In this document: positions 44,752-54,253 of the stretch, piece by piece | Position numbering within the stretch: the stretch's first letter is position 1 | Layout of the letters: every line of letters starts with the position of its first letter | Position numbers and translations under genes: made by a program | The notes under the pieces: model-generated | What the model was told of the DNA's origin: nothing | What the model saw: only the letters and a program-made list of their open reading frames with translations | The model's database searches: none | Source: Sodalis ligni | GTDB lineage: Bacteria > Pseudomonadota > Gammaproteobacteria > Enterobacterales > Enterobacteriaceae | DNA: 64,000 bases | Direction: 5' to 3' | Assembly: GCF_016865525.2 (NCBI RefSeq) | Contig: NZ_CP075169.1 | Span: 4,154,337-4,218,336 of the forward strand

Positions 44752-45693
44752 TTAGGCTTCCACTACGGGAACGCGGGTGATCTGCAACAGAATGCCGGTG
44801 TCTTTGGTTGCGAAAGCGGTGTAATTGAATGTCAGCGCCTGGAATGCGTCGGCTTCCGCCAGCGCCTCGGACGTGAATTTGATGCGCGGCAGCAGGAACG
44901 TATACGCGCCGGCCGCACCGCTTAACGTGAACTCCAGGGAAATGTCCGCGTTGTCATAGAACATCTGGGACAAGTCCTCGTCCTGGTAGAGGAACGTGAT
45001 TGACCCGGTCGTGGCCGCATTGGTTGAACCGCTGGCCGCAACGCCGCGCTGGCCGTAGACATGCGACTGAGAAATCCCGTTATCCATATTGAGCGATACG
45101 GACGTGACCGCATTGCTGGCAACGCCATTCACTAAAATGGTCGCGGTCAGCGTGGCGTTTTCGCCGGTAGAATCGAACGGATCGTTATTGGCCGGCTCGG
45201 TGTAGGTCGCTCCGGTAATGGCGGTCGCGTCATACAGCACCGATGCGCCCATGATGCCGAAATCAGCCGTCACGATGGCGTTGGGCGTGGCCGTCAGTGC
45301 CAGCGTATTGACCAGGCAGCCCGGGTAACGGCGCAGCGTGTTGATATCCGATTGCTTGTGCTCAATCGTGAACGGCTTTTTGGTAGAGCCGATAACCAGG
45401 ACATCCGCGTCCCACGAACTGAACATTAGGCTTTGCAGCAGATAATCGAAATCCGCATAGGCAAATTCAGTGTTCAGCGTGCCGGATGAGCTTTCCGAAC
45501 CACGGCCCGAAAATAACGTTTTACGGTTATTTCGCACCTGGTTCGAGCTCAGCGCATCGCGGGTCAGCGTTAATTCACCAGGTGTTTTCGGTATGCGGAT
45601 GAATGCGGGCGTCGCCGGGGTTGTGCCTTCAACAACTTCAGGCACCATCCAGTAATCGACCTGTTTGGCGCCGGCGGCAGTGATCATAGCCAT
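44752..45693 (-). CDS. Major tail tube protein (V-like)
   Basis: The 313-aa protein starts with MAMITAAGAKQVDYWMVPEV and has the tail-tube pattern LTRDALSSNQVRNNRKTLFS, with a C-terminal FNYTAFATKDTGILLQITRV. Position (after the tail terminator genes, before G) and size support this. The region around residues 170-210 (NATLTATILVNGVASNAVTS) may be an Ig-like addition. Confidence 0.85.
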   Translation of the reverse strand: MAMITAAGAKQVDYWMVPEVVEGTTPATPAFIRIPKTPGELTLTRDALSSNQVRNNRKTLFSGRGSESSSGTLNTEFAYADFDYLLQSLMFSSWDADVLVIGSTKKPFTIEHKQSDINTLRRYPGCLVNTLALTATPNAIVTADFGIMGASVLYDATAITGATYTEPANNDPFDSTGENATLTATILVNGVASNAVTSVSLNMDNGISQSHVYGQRGVAASGSTNAATTGSITFLYQDEDLSQMFYDNADISLEFTLSGAAGAYTFLLPRIKFTSEALAEADAFQALTFNYTAFATKDTGILLQITRVPVVEA

Positions 45694-45698
45694 AATTC

Positions 45699-46109
45699 TT
45701 AGCTCCGTGTTTCGTATGATGACCAGTAGAACGTCAGATGAGCGACCGCCCAGCCATCTTCAGGCTGCGGATCGGTGTAGTCGCGGTTTTTGATAGTGAC
45801 GCGGGTGTTGTTGTAAGTGAGAACGGTGCCGATTTTGAACTGCGCCCGCAGCGTGTCGAATATGGCCAGCATGGCGCCGCTGACGCCCGCGCGGATTTTG
45901 CAGACGACATCAACCTGGAAAAATCCCGATATCGAATCCAAACCGCCCGGGCCATACGACAGCGCGTCATCGCCCGCAGGTGAAAAGAAGAAACGCAGAT
46001 AATCGCCATCAGGCGGATCGAATGCTTCAAGCGGCCAGGCCACCGGCAGAGACAACGCAGCGGCCGCCGCTATCATGCGCGTGCGCAGAGCTGATGAGAT
46101 GTCCTTCAC
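45699..46109 (-). CDS. Tail terminator-like protein (U position)
   Basis: The 136-aa protein has the DUF4128-like pattern: RFFFSPAGDDALSYGPGGLD, GFFQVDVVCKIRAGVSGAML and a C-terminal LTFYWSSYETRS. Proteins here cap the tail tube and join head to tail. It lies 5 bases before the tube gene. Confidence 0.75.
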   Translation of the reverse strand: MKDISSALRTRMIAAAAALSLPVAWPLEAFDPPDGDYLRFFFSPAGDDALSYGPGGLDSISGFFQVDVVCKIRAGVSGAMLAIFDTLRAQFKIGTVLTYNNTRVTIKNRDYTDPQPEDGWAVAHLTFYWSSYETRS

Positions 46110-46118
46110 GGGTTTCCC

Positions 46119-46577
46119 TTACTTTATGAGAACCATAGCCTTGTTGAGGTTGGTGTTGATGCGCGCCATATTGCGACGAACCATGCCTGCAGGCGCTTGG
46201 GTGGAATACCCGCCGATGGTGTGCGGCCCGTTTGCCGGATTGCCGTCTTTGTCCTTCCATTCGCCATACTCTGCAACCTGCGCGTAAGGTAGGTTATTCG
46301 CCAGATAGACGGTGAAATCCATTTTCTGAGCCAGCACAACGGTTGTCATTTTTTCGACGGTTTGCGAGCCATCAGGATCGACGCCGTCAAGCTGCGCTGA
46401 TGAAGGGGAATCAGCTGTAGCCAGCCAATTGGCCCGCAATCGTCCGCCGCCAATCTCTTGCACTGGCGTATCAAGGATAACGCCGCGAAACAGCGCTATA
46501 GTGGCCTGCTTGCCAACGTTTTCAGTGCGCTGGATAGTCTCGCCAGCCCATTTGCCTATCGAAGCGGAGAATCCCAT
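46119..46577 (-). CDS. HK97 gp10-like tail completion protein
   Basis: The 152-aa protein shows the gp10/minor tail pattern: ALFRGVILDTPVQEIGGGRL-type segment with RANW, and YLANNLPYAQVAEYGEW near the middle. It lies between the head closure and tail terminator genes, where gp10-like proteins are found. Confidence 0.75.
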   Translation of the reverse strand: MGFSASIGKWAGETIQRTENVGKQATIALFRGVILDTPVQEIGGGRLRANWLATADSPSSAQLDGVDPDGSQTVEKMTTVVLAQKMDFTVYLANNLPYAQVAEYGEWKDKDGNPANGPHTIGGYSTQAPAGMVRRNMARINTNLNKAMVLIK

Positions 46578-46934
46578 TTAGCGCCTCACTTGCAGCTGAT
46601 AGCAGAGCGTCACGTCAGCGGGTGTTTTGTCGCTGATATTGATGATCCGCCATTTGGTTGTGCCGTCTTGCAGGGAATCGCCGATAAGCGGGGCGGTCGC
46701 CGCGGTGATGGTGACCTTCTTATCGCTGGCCAGGATGAGGGTGCCGTCGACTTCCAGCCGGTTGAAGTCCTGCACCACGCCGATAACCGGCAGCGATTGC
46801 GGCGGCGAAGTAGTAGCATCGCCGGTCACCGGGTCGATAACGGAAGTGCCGGCGCGCTCCAGGGACATCGTTTTGCCGTACTTCGTCAGCAGCCGGGTGT
46901 CCAAGGCTTGCATGCGGGTATAGAAAGCGGCCAT
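46578..46934 (-). CDS. Head closure (stopper)-like protein
   Basis: The 118-aa protein has the conserved GKTMSLERAGTSVIDPVTGD and VDGTLILASDKKVTITAATA, typical of small head-tail joining proteins in this position. It is adjacent to genes on both sides with no gap. Fold not confirmed. Confidence 0.65.
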   Translation of the reverse strand: MAAFYTRMQALDTRLLTKYGKTMSLERAGTSVIDPVTGDATTSPPQSLPVIGVVQDFNRLEVDGTLILASDKKVTITAATAPLIGDSLQDGTTKWRIINISDKTPADVTLCYQLQVRR

Positions 46935-47416
46935 CAGGAACGACTCGCCGTCGCGTTGATGGCAAATCCATTCCCCATTGCCAGCCCGCGCAATATCGCC
47001 ATCACAGCCGGATACGTTGGAGTGAAAGAGGTGTTATCAGCTACAGCATATGTCACCGACACCACACCTGATACAGCCTCTGATTTCACCGCAGCCTCAC
47101 GATTCGCGCCGAGCAGATCCCCGGCTACAGCTTCGACAGCTAACATGCATTGAGCGGTGATCAACTGTCGTGGAATCTCTGTTTCAGGGTAGTAATGCCC
47201 ATCGAATAAAACCCCAGAGCGCGGCCACGGTAACGGCTGGCTAAGGGTGGTGCGATCCCCATACCAATTCATCCCGTTCAGATAATCCATTGCCTGCATC
47301 AGCAATGGTTCGGGACTTGCTGGGGCGTTGATGCCCCGGCTGGATAAGAATGAGGTTAAATCATCCGCGGCGGCATAGCTGTTAAAATCCGGGGATGTTG
47401 GGTCGGTGATTAACAT
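46934..47416 (-). CDS. Head-tail adaptor, DnaT-like connector family
   Basis: The 160-aa protein begins MLITDPTSPDFNSYAAADDL and contains LMQAMDYLNGMNWYGDRTT and LPWPRSGVLFDGHYYPETEI, as in the adaptor family often labelled DnaT-like. It lies directly after the capsid gene in transcription order, the usual place for the first connector protein. Confidence 0.75.
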   Translation of the reverse strand: MLITDPTSPDFNSYAAADDLTSFLSSRGINAPASPEPLLMQAMDYLNGMNWYGDRTTLSQPLPWPRSGVLFDGHYYPETEIPRQLITAQCMLAVEAVAGDLLGANREAAVKSEAVSGVVSVTYAVADNTSFTPTYPAVMAILRGLAMGNGFAINATASRS

Positions 47417-47433
47417 CTAAGCCTCCAAATGAA

Positions 47434-47449
47434 AGGGGCCGAAGCCCCT
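47434..47449 (-). terminator. Short hairpin after the capsid gene
   Basis: AGGGGC-TTCG-GCCCCT on the minus strand, 10 bases after the capsid stop codon, with a weak T tail (TTCATTT). Confidence 0.5.
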
Positions 47450-47459
47450 GAGGTAAACT

Positions 47460-48668
47460 TTACGCAGCGACTACAGTCACCGCACAGACTGCCGTTTTGC
47501 TGCCGTCAGTCGTGGTCACGGTGATGTTCGTGGTGCCTGTTGCGACGCCAGTAACAACGCCCGTAGTCGGGTCAACCGTAGCCTTTGCCGGTGCGGAAGA
47601 AGCGAACGTTACAGCCTTGTTGGTCGCGTCTTCCGGCGAAACGGTCGCAAACAGTGTCATATTTGCGCCGACAGCGATGGACGCCGTGGACTGGTCCAAG
47701 GTAACGCCGCTGACCGCAACAGGCGCGACAGTCAACTGGATCATTACGCCAGCGGTAACTTTGTTGCTTGTGGCGTATTTCTTCCAACTATTGGCCGTAC
47801 CAATCTTCGTCAAATCAGGATTAGCCCCGCCCTGGACTGTATCCCAGCTATAGCCCAGCAGATCGATATTAACGGTGCCTTCCGCCCGGTAGCCGATGCC
47901 AAGGTTTTCCTCATCGTTTATGGGATAAGAACGAAAGCCAGGCGCCTGCGACTCGGTAATAACGACCGCGTTCGGCAGCAGGCCAAATATCGCATCGATT
48001 GGCGCGGTATCGGTGACCAGTACCGGCTTGCCCAGGGTGCCAGGCTGCCCACCATATACAACGACGCCCGCTTCTTCATAAACCTTCTCAGCGATAGCCT
48101 GATCGATAATGTCGAAATACGTCGCGGAGTGCATGACGAACAGGGCAATGCGGCCAAACTTATCGCCATACTTGCGCATACCCTTGGTCAATGTCTTCTT
48201 GCCATCGGTTTCAATATCGGCTGAAACGACCATATCCGCATTTGCGCCGATCGAAGCGCTAAGTGCCTGGATGGCGTATTTTACGAATCCTTCCAGGGTG
48301 GCATCGGCAACATCAACGCCTACCACTTCGGAGAATTCAGATACGTCACGCCCGCGGCGCTTGAATGCCTCTTCCGTGGTCTGGTAAGGGCCATATTTCC
48401 ACGGCGCTTTAACACCGACAGATTCGCCGGCGCCGATTTTCTTACCGGCGACCTTGCCGGTGGAATTCACATCACGATGTTCAATCGTGCCGCCGAGCTG
48501 ATAAAAAGCACGTTTACGGAAATCGCCTTCGATTAAGGTGTTATCCAAGACAATGGCGCCATTCGATGAGGCGTTGAACACGTCGAGGTTATCCTGTCGG
48601 CGCTCCAGGTATGCCGTTTGAGCCAGATCATCATAAATGATCAGGTCCGAGTTAACGGTGGTAGTCAT
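47460..48668 (-). CDS. Major capsid protein with C-terminal BIG2 domain
   Basis: The 402-aa protein has a HK97-type coat body (LDNTLIEGDFRKRAFYQLGG, ITESQAPGFRSYPINDEENL, WDTVQGGANPDLTKIGTANS) and a final Ig-like domain of about 85 residues (GVTLDQSTASIAVGANMTLF, TGVVTGVATGTTNITVTTTD) of the BIG2 type. Such added domains decorate the outside of capsids. Its gene follows the scaffold gene by 15 bases. Confidence 0.88.
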   Translation of the reverse strand: MTTTVNSDLIIYDDLAQTAYLERRQDNLDVFNASSNGAIVLDNTLIEGDFRKRAFYQLGGTIEHRDVNSTGKVAGKKIGAGESVGVKAPWKYGPYQTTEEAFKRRGRDVSEFSEVVGVDVADATLEGFVKYAIQALSASIGANADMVVSADIETDGKKTLTKGMRKYGDKFGRIALFVMHSATYFDIIDQAIAEKVYEEAGVVVYGGQPGTLGKPVLVTDTAPIDAIFGLLPNAVVITESQAPGFRSYPINDEENLGIGYRAEGTVNIDLLGYSWDTVQGGANPDLTKIGTANSWKKYATSNKVTAGVMIQLTVAPVAVSGVTLDQSTASIAVGANMTLFATVSPEDATNKAVTFASSAPAKATVDPTTGVVTGVATGTTNITVTTTDGSKTAVCAVTVVAA

Positions 48669-48683
48669 GGTTTCTGTTCCTTG

Positions 48684-49454
48684 TTACTTGGGAAGCCTGA
48701 GAAATTCCTGCTGTCCGTGCTGCCGGATATAGTCGGCTTTATCGGACGAGGACATCGCTGATCGTTTGAGTTGCCCGCCTGATGGTTTGTTATTTCCCGC
48801 CCCGGTGCCTTGCGCCGGTGGCCAGAGGTGAGGAGCAACATCTTTTAGGGATTCCACCCATTCACCAGGTGACAACGGCGTTTTGCCGTCTTTCCCCAGC
48901 AGAGCGGTCCCTTCTTTATCAACGGCTACGGCCTCGCCTTCCTCGTTGACGGTAAATAAACTTTTGGCGCGAAGGATTATGTCATCCGCCGCACCGGGTA
49001 ATGCTCCAGCCTTTATCGCAGCAGAGCGAATGGAATCGCCCAGAACGCGATCGCTGAATTTCTTTGCGAAGGACTCAGCTTTTTCAGCCCGGTCATTCGC
49101 GGCTTTGAGCTTTTTATCAACATCACCGCGCAAACGCTCGGTGCGTTTATCCAGCACTTCGTCGATTTTCCCGGCCGCGATAAGCTTGGCTTCTTCGTCG
49201 TCGGAAAATCGTTGCAGGATGGTTTTAACCGCATCCGGATCGATGCCGTCAAACCGTTTCAGATTGTCGCCTTGCTCTTTGAGCTTGCCGAGCAATTCTG
49301 AATTTTTGGCCTTCAATCCTGTGACGGACTCATGGATCTTCGAGTCGATGATGGCCTGTATTTCCGGAGTGATTTCGGGTTCGGCTGCGCCACCGCTCCC
49401 ATCACCTTCACCGGCTGCCGCATAGTATTTGTAAAACATATTTCGGAATAGCAT
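48684..49454 (-). CDS. Capsid scaffolding protein
   Basis: The 256-aa charged, coiled-coil protein (SKIHESVTGLKAKNSELLGK, DVDKKLKAANDRAEKAESFA) lies just before the capsid gene. The ATG at 49454 is chosen because AAGGGG lies upstream. The open frame extends 18 codons further. The C-terminus KADYIRQHGQQEFLRLPK is basic, as in proteins that bind the coat subunit. Confidence 0.78.
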   Translation of the reverse strand: MLFRNMFYKYYAAAGEGDGSGGAAEPEITPEIQAIIDSKIHESVTGLKAKNSELLGKLKEQGDNLKRFDGIDPDAVKTILQRFSDDEEAKLIAAGKIDEVLDKRTERLRGDVDKKLKAANDRAEKAESFAKKFSDRVLGDSIRSAAIKAGALPGAADDIILRAKSLFTVNEEGEAVAVDKEGTALLGKDGKTPLSPGEWVESLKDVAPHLWPPAQGTGAGNNKPSGGQLKRSAMSSSDKADYIRQHGQQEFLRLPK

Positions 49455-49489
49455 GCTGTCCCCTTGGGATTGTTGCGGGGCCTTGCCCC

Positions 49490-49518
49490 ATAAAAAAAGG
49501 CCGCACAATGGCGACCTT
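49490..49518 (-). terminator. Intrinsic terminator between MuF and scaffold
   Basis: On the minus strand AAGGTCGC-CATTGT-GCGGCCTT (one T-G pair) is followed by a run of T. It lies downstream of the MuF stop codon. Confidence 0.7.
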
Positions 49519-49534
49519 ACAAAAATCGGATTAA

Positions 49535-50605
49535 TTAGATTCCGGCGCGGTTAAACGCTTCGGGCGCCAGTTGCCGCATCTGATCCAGGGTAAGTGGCTC
49601 AAAATTCTTGTCGAGCTGCAGCGCTGCGAATTTCTCAGCGCTTAGGCCGCCATCACGCAGCAACGTGGCCCGGGTCTTGCCTATGGCGTTATCTTGATAA
49701 TCATCAGGCTGGCGCTCCAGCCACTGATAATACGTTTCACTCGACGGGACATAGCCATTGGCCGAGGCCCGCGTCTCGCCCTCAGTCAGGATGTCATTGA
49801 GCGCTGAATCTGCCAGCACAGGAACAATTTTTGAACGGCATCTAAGGTGCATGGGCGGGCGCGGGCCGACATTTATCAGGTATACCGTTCCATCCAGTGA
49901 GCGACAAATTACTGTCGTTTTGTTATCCAGGGTCGCAACGAATTGGACCTTCTCGATTACATCGCCGTTTGCCGCGAAAAAAGCTTCGCTGGCCACAGAC
50001 GATGTGTGCTGTATCGCCGTCCTGGCTATCGCGTCGGCGTTCTGGACGTACTGGCCGATGATGCCGTCGGCGCCGTTAAGCTTTTTCGTGCCGCGAAGCG
50101 CCGTAGTCAGTTGCTGTATCGTCTGGCCTTCATTCCACGCTCGCAGCACCGCGTTATTCGCCGCGGTGAGCGTTACCGTCTCCCAGTCTTTGATGAAGGG
50201 GTCCAGCAATAACTGGCCACGCCAGTTCCGGACGGACATCGGCGTATTGTCGAGCAAGCGAATGATTTTATCGGTATCGGGGATAACCAGTTTCGGCATG
50301 CCGGCAATCGACATCAGCGACTGATATTCAAGATTGGCCACTTCGCCGGAAATCTGGTTGCACAGATCGCGCAGCTGCTGGCCGTACGCATCAACCGGCA
50401 GCGCCATGGCCTTAGCCAGTAATTTCGATATCTCGTCGCGCTCGCCCATCGTGCCGATGATGCCGTCATAGTCCTGCAGCACATCGCCGGCGGCAGAGCG
50501 CAAATCCTTCAGCAGCGTTTGCAGCTCTTTCCCTTGCCCGGCTTTGACGCGCTCAATCAGCGACTGAATAAGAACGGCATTGTCATGTAGTTGTGTCACT
50601 GACAA
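49535..50605 (-). CDS. Head morphogenesis protein, SPP1 gp7/MuF type
   Basis: The 356-aa protein has the MuF C-terminal pattern: IARTAIQHTSSVASEAFFAA, FVATLDNKTTVICRSLDGTV and VGPRPPMHLRCRSKIVPVLA, in which Cys and His residues are conserved. MuF proteins are minor head proteins needed for capsid assembly. The start overlaps the portal stop by 23 bases. Confidence 0.87.
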   Translation of the reverse strand: MSVTQLHDNAVLIQSLIERVKAGQGKELQTLLKDLRSAAGDVLQDYDGIIGTMGERDEISKLLAKAMALPVDAYGQQLRDLCNQISGEVANLEYQSLMSIAGMPKLVIPDTDKIIRLLDNTPMSVRNWRGQLLLDPFIKDWETVTLTAANNAVLRAWNEGQTIQQLTTALRGTKKLNGADGIIGQYVQNADAIARTAIQHTSSVASEAFFAANGDVIEKVQFVATLDNKTTVICRSLDGTVYLINVGPRPPMHLRCRSKIVPVLADSALNDILTEGETRASANGYVPSSETYYQWLERQPDDYQDNAIGKTRATLLRDGGLSAEKFAALQLDKNFEPLTLDQMRQLAPEAFNRAGI

Positions 50606-51989
50606 AGCCTCCTAACCCGGGCGCCTCCTGGCTTATCTCATCCAATACATCTTGTGGACTAATTGACGGATCCACGACATCCATAAGCTGCAGCGAGTGA
50701 ACCATGTCGACACCGCGAATTGCCCGACTCTGCCATGCGGCCACGAGCGCCGTAATGAGGTTGGAGTCAATGACTTTAGCGATGAATTCCTGACTGATCT
50801 GATAGCTGACTTTGGCGTCTTTCTGGCCCATGTAGCGAGCGCACCAGATGAGCGCCTGGGTGTAAGCCTCGGAAACGTTCGAGCAGCACATCCCAAGTAC
50901 AGACGTCGCCGCTGTCTGGTCGCCGGTGGCCTGCGTTGCCGTTTTCACAGCGCTGTTTTGTTCTACCAGCCTGGCGCCGAGCGCCACCATGTAATCACGC
51001 TTGCTGTCCATGCCCTCTTTTGCCAGCATATTCGGCTCAGCCTGCGCATACGCAAAGACGCCATCCAGCGGCAGCATAATAGGGTTGCGAGAGCCCAGCT
51101 TAACGCCTGATTTTTCAAGGTGATCCCGCCACTCGGTATCGAGGCCCGAAAGATACGGCTGAACCTGCCCGCAGAAAAATAGGCTGTCTTCATAATCCGC
51201 TGAATTACGGTAATGCCCGAGGTTGATTTCAGTCAGCGGATACAGCGGGGAGTCATCTATTGTCGGGTCATTGTTTTGCGCGCCGACGAACGTAAACGGG
51301 ATTTCGTCCCATGCGCCGCCAAACAGTCTACCGGGAAAATATTCTTCCGTAATGGCGTAAACACCGGTTACGTCAGTGCCCGTTTTAGTCCAAACCCGAC
51401 ATACAAAATTGCCGTTTTCTATGGCTAATTCACGGTATTGAATGCGGTCGACAAATCCGTACCCGTCCGGTTGCTCAATGCATTCCCTCAACACCACCAG
51501 GATCAGCTGGTCTCGGCCATTAACGCGAGTGGTGCGCCAGTTGATAATATTCTCTGTTGGATAGCTCAGAATAATGGCGCCGCTCAAATCTTTGCTGTAA
51601 TCGACATAAAGCCCATGCCGTCCGGTTTCCAACACCGATTCCAGCGTTGATTGTGATTGCTGATAGACGCTGCCACCCGCGCCATCGGCATTCGTTTTCA
51701 GATACTCCATTTTATCGGACAGCGTGACGGCCGGTTCTCGGCGGTAGGCCATGCCGATCATGCCGTTTTTAGTATGGCCAGTGATGGCATAAAAGACGGC
51801 GCGTTTTAGATAATCCTCGTTGCGCCGCTTATTTCGGGCCGATTTGTCTGTCGGGTCAATTTCGGGCAGATATTTGCGCCCTTTCGCCTTAACCGCTTCC
51901 GGGCCTTTGCAAACATCACGCACCGTTTCCCAGAGCGGAAGTGCCGCCTTATATTCCGGGCGGATGAAGGTAATGTCGTTATTGGCCAT
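50583..51989 (-). CDS. Portal protein (DUF4055 family)
   Basis: The 468-aa protein starts MANNDITFIRPEYKAALPLW and has GRKYLPEIDPTDKSARNKRR, AVFYAITGHTKNGMIGMAYR and HYRNSADYEDSLFFCGQVQP. These fit the portal family DUF4055. It forms the dodecameric ring through which DNA enters. It lies between TerL (1-base contact) and MuF, as expected. Confidence 0.87.
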   Translation of the reverse strand: MANNDITFIRPEYKAALPLWETVRDVCKGPEAVKAKGRKYLPEIDPTDKSARNKRRNEDYLKRAVFYAITGHTKNGMIGMAYRREPAVTLSDKMEYLKTNADGAGGSVYQQSQSTLESVLETGRHGLYVDYSKDLSGAIILSYPTENIINWRTTRVNGRDQLILVVLRECIEQPDGYGFVDRIQYRELAIENGNFVCRVWTKTGTDVTGVYAITEEYFPGRLFGGAWDEIPFTFVGAQNNDPTIDDSPLYPLTEINLGHYRNSADYEDSLFFCGQVQPYLSGLDTEWRDHLEKSGVKLGSRNPIMLPLDGVFAYAQAEPNMLAKEGMDSKRDYMVALGARLVEQNSAVKTATQATGDQTAATSVLGMCCSNVSEAYTQALIWCARYMGQKDAKVSYQISQEFIAKVIDSNLITALVAAWQSRAIRGVDMVHSLQLMDVVDPSISPQDVLDEISQEAPGLGGFVSDTTT

Positions 51990-53551
51990 TAGAATGTGGT
52001 TTCCATATTGATATCAAAAGCCGGCTTAGGCGGATTGTGCAACACGCGGTAACGGGTGCCGTCCCAGTCGTGGTCTTCCTGGTCGGTATCAACGTCATCA
52101 GAATTTTTGTCATCGCGAACCAGGACGGGAATGCGGCTGATCCAGCCACGGCAGCAATCAAAGACGTAAAAAGCGGGTTTTTCCGGCATGCCTGATTCTG
52201 TCGTTTTGCCCTCTACCACCGCTTCGAGCATGTCAGCGAACAGGGAAGCGCCGTTAATTCGTGACCCGGGTTTTTTATTCGCCTCTACCCATTTAACGCC
52301 CTGGTGCTCCATTTTCTGCGCGATGGATAACTCTTCGTCGCCGGTGTTATAAATTGCACCATCCGCGGGGCCAGGAATTACTTTATTGCAGATTCCGGGG
52401 ACAATATGCATTTGCCCTTTCCCGCGCGTTTCTTCCGGTTCCGGCAGGTCCTGGCCGGCCAGCCGCGCATCGACCCATTTCACGCCTTTGGCGACGTTGG
52501 TCGATGACATATTTAGGCCTTTATTCAGTTCGTCAGGCGGACAGCCGTACCATTCACCAATGAGGATCAGTGAGCCTGCCGGCGGGCAGAATTTCTTTCC
52601 ATCCGGCAACGTTGCTTCGGTCCCGTCCGTCTGCGCCCACCAAAGATTCGAAAATGGTTTCGATTCGCCCCAGTCGTGCGAGCGATCGACTGTCCATGAA
52701 TCTGGTATGTGAAACGGCCTGATAACGTGCAGCGCGGCATCCCATAAATGGTCGAACCGGCCGCCGCTGGTTACATCCCATGAGCCCTCGACCCATGCCT
52801 TGCGTTTATTTGGGTCCTTGATATTCATCAGGCCGGCGATATAAACCGGATCGAGGTAGGGATTTTCTTTAAACGAGCCGTGGATAGCGACGCGCGTCAG
52901 GGTGATCGGCTCTTCCTGGCGCGTCTGCGGGTTTGGGACCATCTGCGTCTGGCGCACTATCGTTCCGCGCGGCGCCGGGTCGATGAAGCGCTTTTTGACC
53001 CACGTATGGCCGATGCCAAACGGGTTCGTTGTGCTGAAAGTCTCCAGCGGGATATTGGGCAGCAGCGAACCGTCTTTACGCGGATAGTTTTCTGGCCGGA
53101 ATGATGACCGCCGGCAGGAAAACATCGATTCGTAGAAATCGGAATTTGGCTGTTTTGTCAGCTCATTGAAACCAATGAACGGGAATTCCTGCCCGTGGTA
53201 ATCCCAGTAATCAGCCTCTTCCTTGCCGAACCGGAATAGCAGCTCTTCGCCGGTTGGCCATATCCAGCGCAATTCTGATGCCGACGCGAGGAAGCGGGCG
53301 CCATCCTGAAATAGGCGATACATGCGCTTCGACTGGGTAATGATATCCGCGAGGTTCTTATATTCCGTATCGAAGATGACACCGCGCCAAAACGTGCCGT
53401 ATCCAAGCCCGACAATGCGCCGGAAGCGGGCGAGCTGCGCCGCTGTCTTGCCGGGCCCGCGCGTTCCTTCGAAGAGGATTTCATCACAGGGGCAACTCAA
53501 CGCCAGCGACTGCGATCCGGGCAAAGGCTTCCAGACAACGTGATAACTCAT
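51989..53551 (-). CDS. Terminase large subunit
   Basis: The 520-aa packaging ATPase/nuclease has a Walker A at residues 29-36 (ILFEGTRGPGKTAAQ), a Walker B-like FPFIGFNELT, and C-terminal acidic residues of the nuclease (DRSHDWGESKPFSNLWW; FADMLEAVVE). The ATG at 53551 overlaps the small-subunit stop by four bases. An upstream start at 53596 would lie inside terS. Confidence 0.92.
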   Translation of the reverse strand: MSYHVVWKPLPGSQSLALSCPCDEILFEGTRGPGKTAAQLARFRRIVGLGYGTFWRGVIFDTEYKNLADIITQSKRMYRLFQDGARFLASASELRWIWPTGEELLFRFGKEEADYWDYHGQEFPFIGFNELTKQPNSDFYESMFSCRRSSFRPENYPRKDGSLLPNIPLETFSTTNPFGIGHTWVKKRFIDPAPRGTIVRQTQMVPNPQTRQEEPITLTRVAIHGSFKENPYLDPVYIAGLMNIKDPNKRKAWVEGSWDVTSGGRFDHLWDAALHVIRPFHIPDSWTVDRSHDWGESKPFSNLWWAQTDGTEATLPDGKKFCPPAGSLILIGEWYGCPPDELNKGLNMSSTNVAKGVKWVDARLAGQDLPEPEETRGKGQMHIVPGICNKVIPGPADGAIYNTGDEELSIAQKMEHQGVKWVEANKKPGSRINGASLFADMLEAVVEGKTTESGMPEKPAFYVFDCCRGWISRIPVLVRDDKNSDDVDTDQEDHDWDGTRYRVLHNPPKPAFDINMETTF

Positions 53552-54198
53552 TTGCCTAGAACCTCGCTTTGCTGTTTCTGAGCGGCTACCTCCCATTCTT
53601 CTGCGCTATCACAGCTCGGTACCGGCATGATGTTGTGAACGCCGTTCTTATCGCCATCGTCGTGATCGATGCCGTAAGCTTGCCGTTCGAGTGCGACCAG
53701 GTTCTTAAGCGTGTCGGAAAGGTCTTTCATCGACTTGACGCGCCCGGGCATGCTGATGATTTTCTGATAAAGGTCATTGAGCTTATCGGTGCCGTTGTCG
53801 TCCGGAGTACGCATCAACTCGCCCAGTTCTGCCAGCGCTGCAGTATCACCGGTTTCTATTTCAAGTTCGTCAAGCAGCATATTCGCCAGGCGGCGAGCGC
53901 GGGAAATATCGCCGCGGTGCTCCATGCGAACACTGGCAACTATCTCGGCATTAGCCTCAATAAGTACGCGTTCTGAAAGTGCGCTTTCACTGCGTACCTG
54001 ACTGCGTACCTCTTTTTTGCGTACCAAATCATCGGCACGACTTTTAATCTTTGCTGCCAAATCTCGGGACCAGTCGTCCCGCTTAGCGCGCTTACGAATA
54101 GCGCCTTCACTGACACCATGGGCAGCACCGATCTCCCTTAAGGACAGCAAGCCAGCCCGGTAAGCCGACTCGATGGCCTCCCAATCTGGTTTGGTCAT
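53548..54198 (-). CDS. Terminase small subunit
   Basis: The 216-aa protein has an N-terminal helix-turn-helix (YRAGLLSLREIGAAHGVSEG, AIRKRAKRDDW) for pac/cos recognition, a charged helical centre and a short C-terminal tail. It precedes terL and overlaps it by four bases. Confidence 0.88.
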   Translation of the reverse strand: MTKPDWEAIESAYRAGLLSLREIGAAHGVSEGAIRKRAKRDDWSRDLAAKIKSRADDLVRKKEVRSQVRSESALSERVLIEANAEIVASVRMEHRGDISRARRLANMLLDELEIETGDTAALAELGELMRTPDDNGTDKLNDLYQKIISMPGRVKSMKDLSDTLKNLVALERQAYGIDHDDGDKNGVHNIMPVPSCDSAEEWEVAAQKQQSEVLGK

Positions 54199-54253
54199 TG
54201 TTCGTTCCTTTATTTCTCTTTGCTGGCTTCATAGTGGTCCACCATGAAGTCGT